Shown piece after piece: positions 53,901 through 62,900 of a stretch of DNA of 64,000 nt. Origin of the DNA: Scortum barcoo (Eukaryota > Chordata > Actinopteri > Centrarchiformes > Terapontidae); contig CM041546.1 in assembly GCA_023238725.1 (NCBI GenBank), forward strand, positions 21,460,085 through 21,524,084, read 5' to 3'. The notes under the pieces are model-generated. The model was not told the DNA's origin. It was given only the letters and a program-made list of their open reading frames with translations, and ran no database searches. How positions within the stretch are numbered: position 1 is the first letter of the stretch; every line of letters starts with the position of its first letter. The position numbers and the translations under genes were made by a program.

Positions 53901-56900
53901 TCCAATCACAAGATGCCATTTGATCATTTTCAACATGAACCTGCCTTTGTGTGGTAACAGAAAATCTTCCAACGAGCCTCCAAACATTTCTTAAGATATT
54001 TGGACTTAGCACAGCTGCATTTTGGAAGCAGATAAAACATCCGTGTATCAAAAGAGGTTCAAGAGCCGAACATTCAAGTTTTGCTATGTGTGCCGTGAGA
54101 AATGTTGATAAAATGGCTTGGTCTGGGATGTCTTGATACAGAAAGAGGAATTCAGAATTCTAGATTATGGTTACTTTTCGTAACTAAACCTTTCATGGAA
54201 AATGAAATTGCAACTGGCTGCATGTATTAAGTTATTATACACTGAAGTAACAATACAATTTCTACAGTTTGAAACAAGCAGACTAAAAGCAAATTAATTG
54301 GATTTGGTTTATGGTGATATGTAAATGCTTAATCAGGGAGATACTGTGCAGCTGTAATTTGTGAACGCTGCAGTATGCGCATACTTTCTCCAAAACACCC
54401 CAATTCATTTAATTTAAATAGTCTGGCTACTTTTTGCAGCCATGAAATTACTTTCCCCACGCAGCTCCTGGAGCATGACATTCGAGGTGGTGGCCCAAAA
54501 TGTTTTCCAGTTATGGCTCTCTTCCTCAAGCGCACCACTTCACATTTTCACACTCTCGCTCACTCGCTCTGTTCCCAGTTCACTGTAAGCAAACCTCATC
54601 CAAAAAAAACTCTCTACTTTCATTGTCTTGGAGAAAGATGATTACACTGCCGGATTTGCTTTGTTTTCTCTCATTCCCCTCATGGGGCGGCAGTAGCTCA
54701 GTCCATTGGGACTTGGCTTGGAAACCAAAAACAAGAGTGTAACAGAGGGCAACAACAGATAAATGTAAATTTCCCCATTTGAGGGACTATTAGAGGGTGT
54801 TCTTTTTTCTTCTTCTTCTTCTTCTTCTTCTTCTTGTGGTGGTACTTATTCGTGAGATATTTAGTTCCTTTACTTTAGGGATATTCTTGCTCCAGCAGAG
54901 ACTGTCACAGCATTTTGGTCACTCAGAAACCTAGCAGTGCATAAAATGGACTGTATGTCATAGTGCCTCCAGCATCATCCATGTCTGGAACTATTTAAAT
55001 CATCAATTTCAGGCATAGCCCCTGGCTAATAAAACCTTATGCTTCTTTACCTGCCACAACCTGCCTATCACTTGCAGGATTTTTCAGATGGTAGAACTAG
55101 TAGTTGAGCTGAGCTATAAATTATTAACACATGTTGAAACTGGAGAGAACTGTATTTTCTGTTCTACTGCAGCCTGGAAGGTCAATAGATGTCAACATGA
55201 CACGAAATTAGGCGATGGTTACCATTAAAATGTGATCTAAGTGTGTGTGTGTGTGTGCTGCAGCTGCAGGAGACCTGACCGTGTCTCTCCCAGATGGCCT
55301 GACCACTCTGGACGGCATCCACCTGCAGCTGACGCCTGCCAACCTGGTGTGCCCCAACGTCCAGATCTCCGGCATCGATACCAGCAACATCAACAACATC
55401 ACACTACAGGTTACACACACCTCCTACCAAACCTTTACATCAAGGTTCATTAATTTGGGCCTTTTCTGTTGAGCATGAATTAGAAAGGGATGTTGCCTTT
55501 TATTACCAGGTTTCTTAAAAGAACTGTGCTCTGCAGTTTCTTTTTTCACTGAGGGGAATCAAATATCTCTGAAGCATCACTAAGAGGATTAATTAGGAGC
55601 ATTAGTCTTTTTTTAATGAGTTTATTTCTTTAGTGATTCAAGTCTCGCAGTCCCGCCCTTCACATGACAGTTTGAACCATGTTAAAAACCTTTGTTAAAA
55701 ATCAGAGGCACTGTAGTTCACAGCACTGCTGAAGTGCTGTTTATGAGCCAAAAGAGAAATCTTGTATAATGTTTGAAGTGTTTCATGATTTAAAATTACC
55801 ATTATATTAGTTTTATATAGCACAATCATATATGTACATGATTGTATAATTATATATTGAAACATATTAAAACATTTTTTAAAACAAGTTTTAAACATTT
55901 GACCAGCCAAGGTCTTATTTGTGACCCAACCATTACCATTACCACACATGCAAGCACTGGTTATTTATTCATTCATTCATTCATTTATTTATTTATTTAT
56001 AACCTTGAGTCTAAAGTATAAGTAAAAAAAAAAAGAGAATCCTGTGAATAATGCATCTCGCCAAATTAGTTGTAGGTGGTTGTGGTTCTTTGGTTTTTAT
56101 TTTAAATGCTAAACCTCCATTTTAATACAGACCTTTGATAATATTAAGACTGCAGCCTGTTTCCTCCAACAACAATCTTCATTATTTTCGTCAGTGAACC
56201 GAGCAGAGGACAAGTGAAGCGGTGGACTTAATAATTATTCCAGGGGTGTGAATCATTTTGTCTGAATCGCTCCACTCAATTACTTGAACAGATTAGTTTA
56301 TTAGTTGCAAAATGTGTTTAAGATGCATTGCATCAGCTTTATTTTTTGACAGAGTAGTTCGTAATTAAGGGGATTTTACTGCCATATTGAATTTATACAT
56401 CTATAAATACAAAATCAGCCCATCATAAGGGTTTTATAATTAGGTGATTTGTTTATAACCACAATATAAAGATTTCTTTCATTTTGTATTCATTAAATGT
56501 CAGCAGTGATGTGGTTAAGAGAGTTTGACCAACTATTAATGTGTTTTGTTTTTGTACTGCAGCTGCATTATATTTGCTAATGATGGTCCGTGCAGGGCCT
56601 TGGATGTTTTTTGCCTTAATGCACTAAACCAAATGAGCAGTCTAGTGGAGGGGAAGTCCTACAATCCCTCAAGGCCACCAGAAGGAGGTTCATCAGAGCT
56701 GCAGTACGAGGAGCCCGTGATGAGTTTTGCTCAGTCAGCCGTAAAAGTAATAAATGATTATTTTGATTTCGGAGCATCTGATCTGCACGCTGGGATTTGA
56801 ATCTGTTCAGTGTTTCAGGGTTAAATGAAATTGGAAGATTGGAATTTGTTCAGATAGTTTACTCATGTCCTCCATCAAAACTCATGATAGGTAATAACCG

Positions 56901-59900
56901 ACAGGATGTGCATCATCTCTCCAGTATCTTCAGAGACTTTATGCGGCACATTCTGGAATAGATTAGGAGTAGCATCCATAGTTTTTTTTTTTTTATAATA
57001 ATTTAAGGTCAATTTTAAATACAGCATCTCTCCAATGCTGTAAAAATCAGGTTTATATTAATGGTGTTCATGTGCAAGCGTGATTCTTAGCCCAAGGCAT
57101 GAGTCTAGATTCACTTCAACATATTGGAATCACCACACACATACTTTTTGATGCTTTCATCAAGGTTATGAAACAGAATCTGAGATCATAAGCGCTTCAG
57201 TACAGCTGTGTGTTCATTCTCAAGAGGTTGTTGAAAATCATCACAAGGACAGGCTCTCGCCATTTCCCCTGTACATTTCAACAAGTCGCACTCTCTCCTT
57301 TTCCCCCGCTCTGCGTCAGTCTTCCTCTTTCACCTGAAGCGCTGATCTGACGGCCTTTCTCTTCCAGATTGACCACACCCTCCTTCAGCAGACCTTACAG
57401 CAGGGCGGGCTCCTCTCTCAGCCTCTGAGCGTCGACACTGGCCTCGTCTCCCACTCTGGCAGCCAGCTCATGTCCGCCGCTGACCCCTCGGTGTCCGCCA
57501 ACGTTGTCATCCACCCGCTGACCAGCCTGGCCCTGCAGCCCTCCGCCATCACACCTGCTCAGGTCACGATGGCCAGCCTCTCCGAGCAGGATGCCAGTGG
57601 TATGTGTGGCGGCCTCAGCTGAAAACTGCACGCCCCCTTTTCTAAGCCGAATAACTGATAAATGCATTCCTGTGGGTTCTGCAGGGTCTCAGGACCTAGG
57701 CCATGTCATGGGCAGCTCTGGGCTGATAGCTGGAAGTGCCAGTGGTCAGGAAATCACGCTGACCATCAACAATCCCAGCCTGACTCAAGCCCTTGCCTCC
57801 GCTTCTTGTTCTGGCGCTGCGGCGGGAAACCCTCAGGAGATCACCCTCACCATATCAGGTAGGTACCGCAGTCCAAACCAGCTACACACTGTATACACCA
57901 AATCTGTCATTTCGCAAGGATTGAAACAAACCATCGATAACAAACAGACAGATGAAATTTAAAAAATTCCCTCGAGGATCTGTAACACGTGTATTGATTT
58001 CCTCACTCAGGCGAACGTGTTTGCAGACACAACAATAACTCACAGCCCCGTCTTTCATTTTAAAGCTGCAAGATTAGAAACCTCAGTGTTAGAGGTTATG
58101 AGTGATACCCCTGTTCTCAAAAGAAGAGGGTGTATCACTCATAACCTCATAACTTCGGCTTAACCTGTATCAGTTGGGGATGGACAGTACGTTATATCTA
58201 CAGTGTAGAGGTAAGGGATGGCTGTGTCACTTGTCCTGAGCTCCCTTGAGTGGAGAGAGATCACTCCCTCCCTGTGTTTTCTCCGGGCGCTGCTTGGACT
58301 TTGTTTCATTCAGCATTCTGTGTTTGCTGTGCTGTGATTCACCACATTTAGACTAAGGCAGTAGCAAAATACTGTATTGTTAATATTGTTTTTCTTTCAC
58401 TTGAAGCTGCAGCAAGACTCTCAGTGGAGTGTTTTTCCCCCCAAAAATATTGATTTTTTTTTTTTCCTTTTGCTAGAGGCAGTGGAAAAGAAGCAAAGAC
58501 AGTGCCTGAGTCCAAAGTAAAATGTCTGAAGTCATTCTCAGTTTGTCTCAGTTTATTCAAATTAGTGCATATTTCGTCGTCCGTGGGAGATGTGCAGAAC
58601 AACTTTTTCTTTTCCTCAAATGGACCAAAATATTCTACATCTTACCCCACCTTAATATAAGGAAAAAAATGTAGTTGAAATGCGAATAAATGTGAAAAAT
58701 ATCGCAAACTTTCTTGGATTCTGGACATCTCATGGCTCTCCTCCACACTTTTGCAGGTCAGGATCTGCTCGCCCAGCATAGCAACCCTAATGGTGCCGAG
58801 ATGAACGGCAGCATCAGGCTGGCATCACCACTCAACAGCCAGCCCACCAGCGCAACCCTGACCATCACCAATGACCACCTCCTACCTCAGAGCCCCGCCA
58901 ACACTGGAATGGCAGGTTAGGACTGGTACAGATACATGTGTTATGTATCAAGATGTGAAGAAAAGTGTGTCGTCCCTCTGAAAAGTTCCACAAGGTATCG
59001 CGCAGAGTATTCAAAACATGTTCAGTCCCTGAAGAAGATTGGTTCTCCTGAGTAAGACAGTGAAAGGTTACTTTGTGACCTTGCTCGTCTCATGAAAATT
59101 GAATCAAACAGCGCTCAACTCTGTGGGGATTTCATCTTTGATGTGTTTAGCTTCAAGTCATTAAGCCAAGGCACCATCCAAATTAGCAGGAACACATTTT
59201 CTCGCGCAGTTTGGCAAAAAGCAGGTTACATAAGGTGCTGGCACTTGTATGACTAACAGGCAGTTGATAGCACTCGACAAGTTGAAAATGATACATTTTA
59301 TGAAAACTGTTTTCCCCTCTACCCCGGTCCTCACAAGCAAATTAAAAACTGAATGGGGAGTGAAATATGCCTGCTTGTACCTTGAAAATCACGCGTCTTC
59401 ACGTTGGTATTAAATTTGATTACCATTTTCTGGCCTTTTCTTCCATTAGATTTTTACACTGAATCTCTTTGAGGCAAAATGGCTTTGAAAGGTCTTCCAG
59501 AAAATCCTGAGTACAGAGAAACTAACGCCTCAACTTTGTTCGATGCAACTTCCATCTTGTGAATCTCATAATTAACTGCACACAAAAGCCATCTGTGACC
59601 TGCACCAAGTCATCATCTGTGACCCACTCCACTCACTCATGACACCACTCGACTCAGGGCCACCACTTTAAGCAAATAGTTTGGCATCCAAGTACCACGT
59701 TCCCGGCCAGCAAATATCACCACAGTGACCTACTTGAGCAGAACCGATTAAATCACCATCCATTTGATGGAATGAGCACACACACTAAGTGGGAGTCGCT
59801 GTCTGTACTGCTTTAGGCCACTGCAATCCCTCCTAACAGAAAAAAAATGAGGCCAAGTCTCACCTGTTGCTGCTTCGAACAACAAACAATAGATCACACG

Positions 59901-62900
59901 GACAGAAGGACTGTCTTTAGATGTGACTGAACACAAAGCCTCCTGCGTCTGTCAGATACGAGCAGACAGTAGAGATCACCAAAAACACAGCGATCTGTAG
60001 CTGCTTCAAATGCAAAGGATCGGTGACAGACGATTGTTTGTCTCTCACATTTCAACCAATGAAAAAGGGAGCATGAATGCCGCCACATGAGAGTGACTTT
60101 AGTTTTAAATCATTCAGCGGTTGAAAAGGAGCTTCCCTTTGTCTCCAGCATCACTGGATGCATCCCGGGATAAGACACTGACGCAGAGGCTCAAACGCTC
60201 TCTCGATCGATGCCCTTTTCATGAAATGGCACGCCAAGGTGTGCATTCCCACTGTTGAGTCATCAAAGCGTGTGTGTGAAGCCAAAATAGCTGCCAGATG
60301 GAATCTCAAGGCTGAATCAGGCTAGCCCTGGTCCACGCATCCCGCAGAAGTTTTTTAAATTGCTGTAATGGAAAATTGACCCAGATCACATGGTGGTCCA
60401 GTGGCACGTTAAAATGGACTGAGCCTTGCTCTCCTTAGTTACTGTCAAGCTATCCATTTCCCCATGCCACATAAGCCATTTGAATGGTGCTCGAAATGTG
60501 TAGTATTTCTTTAAAGGCTGATGATTTCGTTGATTTCGTTGGCTGAAATGATGACGATTGCGATGGCGTTTCGAGCCAGTTCAGTCAGTCTTAAGAAGCT
60601 TGTGAAGTGCACATGTATGTATACTGAGCATGCACCCATCAAGAGGATGTATATTTGAGTCTTAGAACTGAATATGTGAACTGCTGTCGCTTAAGAACTG
60701 CGCAGATCCATCTGTGATAATAAAGTAAAGGGCCTGTGTGTTGTGAAGCAAGCAAATATGATTTGTTTTGTCAGGGATGGCTTCCTGATTGTTCTGTTGA
60801 CTGGCTTGCATGTCACCTAGAAGCTTAATCAAATTTGCAGTCTCATCCCTCTCTTTTCATTACCCTCCCCTCTCAACTCAAGTGGAAAACAGTCCCACCA
60901 CTTCACAGAGACACCGAGAGCACCTCTGCTTTCGCTGATTACACTGGAGACTTTTCATCACTCTGTATGTAAATACAGTTCAGCCGCGCTTCGATGGCTG
61001 AACTGTACAGGCTCCGTATTGGCCAGCTAGTGTTATTCACCACTAATATAACGGAGGTTCCTCTCTGACCAAAACTGATGAACATGTCATTATTATTTTC
61101 AGTCAGGGAGCAAAGCAGCAAAAGAGCTTTGGTAGCCGGCTTGTTGCACTCACTTCAACAAATACAGGTTTTGCAGTCAGCATGTACACTTGTTCCAAAG
61201 TTCACCTCACACCGAGGCCAGTAACCATAGAAACCACTCAAGAGCAGCATGGGAGGATTTTATTCAATAAATTAATCTGAAAATCCTGTAATGAAACCAT
61301 CTTTCTTTCTGAGAAGGATTTCACCTGGTTTCGTTGTATTTCATCAGTAAAAGGCTTCAAGTGGAGAGTTTCAGTGGTAAATATTGGTCTTAATGGATGT
61401 TTTAGAGACACGTTTGCTCAATGAGGAAAAATAATGCGGTTGACACACTGTATTGCATATTTTTGGGTCAAATTTACAGTTCCAGGGAGCAACTGGTGTA
61501 TCCCTGTACAGTACAGCCAAAGATTTTTAAGGAAGGACTTAGATACCTTGCAGAGAAGTTAGAGTTCAACAAACTGCACCTTGTTTGTGCAATGTTTAAA
61601 ACTCATAGGCTATCCAGAAAGGCAGCTGCTTCACAATAAAAGCCACCGTGTGTTTCACCAGTAGAGTGCTTTTAATGTGAAACAGCTGACGTAGAAAATG
61701 TTGGCATTGGCGGTAACTTATTACAGCTCTAATACGGCTGTAGGAGAATGAACAATAGACAGTAAGGTTCCTATCAGTGTGTTAAAATTACAGTAACATT
61801 AACACTGGGTTACTTACTGCATCGTCACCTGTGAGCACCTCATGTATAGGAATGCTATTATAACTATACTATATTATACAGCTCTGTACTAAAGAGAAAG
61901 TTACAGAATATAAATACATGAATACCAACCATGAATAGTAGCAAAAAAGAGGGCTGACTTTATGAAAACTTTATGGATTATAGCTGTTTAAAAAAAGTTC
62001 TGGCATTGGTTTTAACGGCATCCAGGGCCATTTCCCCAACACCTCAAGGCCATACACTTTGTATACTTTCTACTACATTTGCAACAAACAGAATAAGCCT
62101 CGGGCCGTTGTTGGAAACCGAGTCATAAACCATGTAAGAAACTGGGTGTTATAAACTCACATCGTCACTCTAACCTCATGCAGTCTCTCTCTCTCTCTCT
62201 CTCTCACTTGTCAGTCTCCAGCCTGCCCCCCAGCACCACGCTGTCACACACTGCTGCGTCCCAGAGTTTAGTGATGTCACCAGGAGGCGTGGCCAGCGAC
62301 AGCAGCGTTACACTTACACTTACAGATGCTCACAGTATGCTGGATGGAGTCACTCTAAACCTCAATACACAGGTGAAAAAAAAAAAAAAAAACACACATC
62401 AGCACTGCACACAAACACATGTTTAGAGGTCATCTTTCCCATTATTTGGCATCACGGCTCATTTAAAGCCTGGTTTCTTTAAGACTGTCTGACTCTACAA
62501 CAAAAAACATTGAAAAAGCAGTGATGTCATTAAATGCGTGAGATGATTTTGACAGTTTGACATGATGTAGTTAGTCAGCTGCCTTACCACGGTATCGTTT
62601 GATCTTTAGGGTCAGACATTTCCTGCAGTGCTGAATGACTCCAGTCTACCAGGACAGCCAGCCAGCTCAGGCCAGCAGGTCATACTGGTCAGCCACCATT
62701 CCCAGTCCACGAACGGAGCGTCCGACAACGGATACAATGTGAGTGTGTTTGTCTTCTCTGCATAGTGTGCTATTTAAAATATCGAGGGAAGGACCTGTCA
62801 AACTAAGACAGGAGGAGGTTTTACATTGATGAATTGAGCAAATAGTCAAGATGGCAACAGAATAATCTGATGGATTACCAATCTGAAGAAGTAGTTATCT

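Larger units (their letters stand above)
51806..55263 (+). other. znf236: Intron 22, with an antisense Tc1-like element and a SINE remnant
   Basis: About 3.5 kb. Almost half is a Tc1-like transposon (51832-53424), inserted 26 bases after the donor. A SINE remnant with a (TTC)n tail lies at 54684-54834 and a (TG)n tract just before the acceptor. Two candidate AG acceptors six bases apart (55262-55263, 55268-55269) are both in frame. Confidence 0.75.

Noticed and set aside
60974..61007. MicroRNA precursor
   Set aside because: The 12-bp arms and 10-base loop are far too short for a typical precursor; recorded only as a small hairpin.
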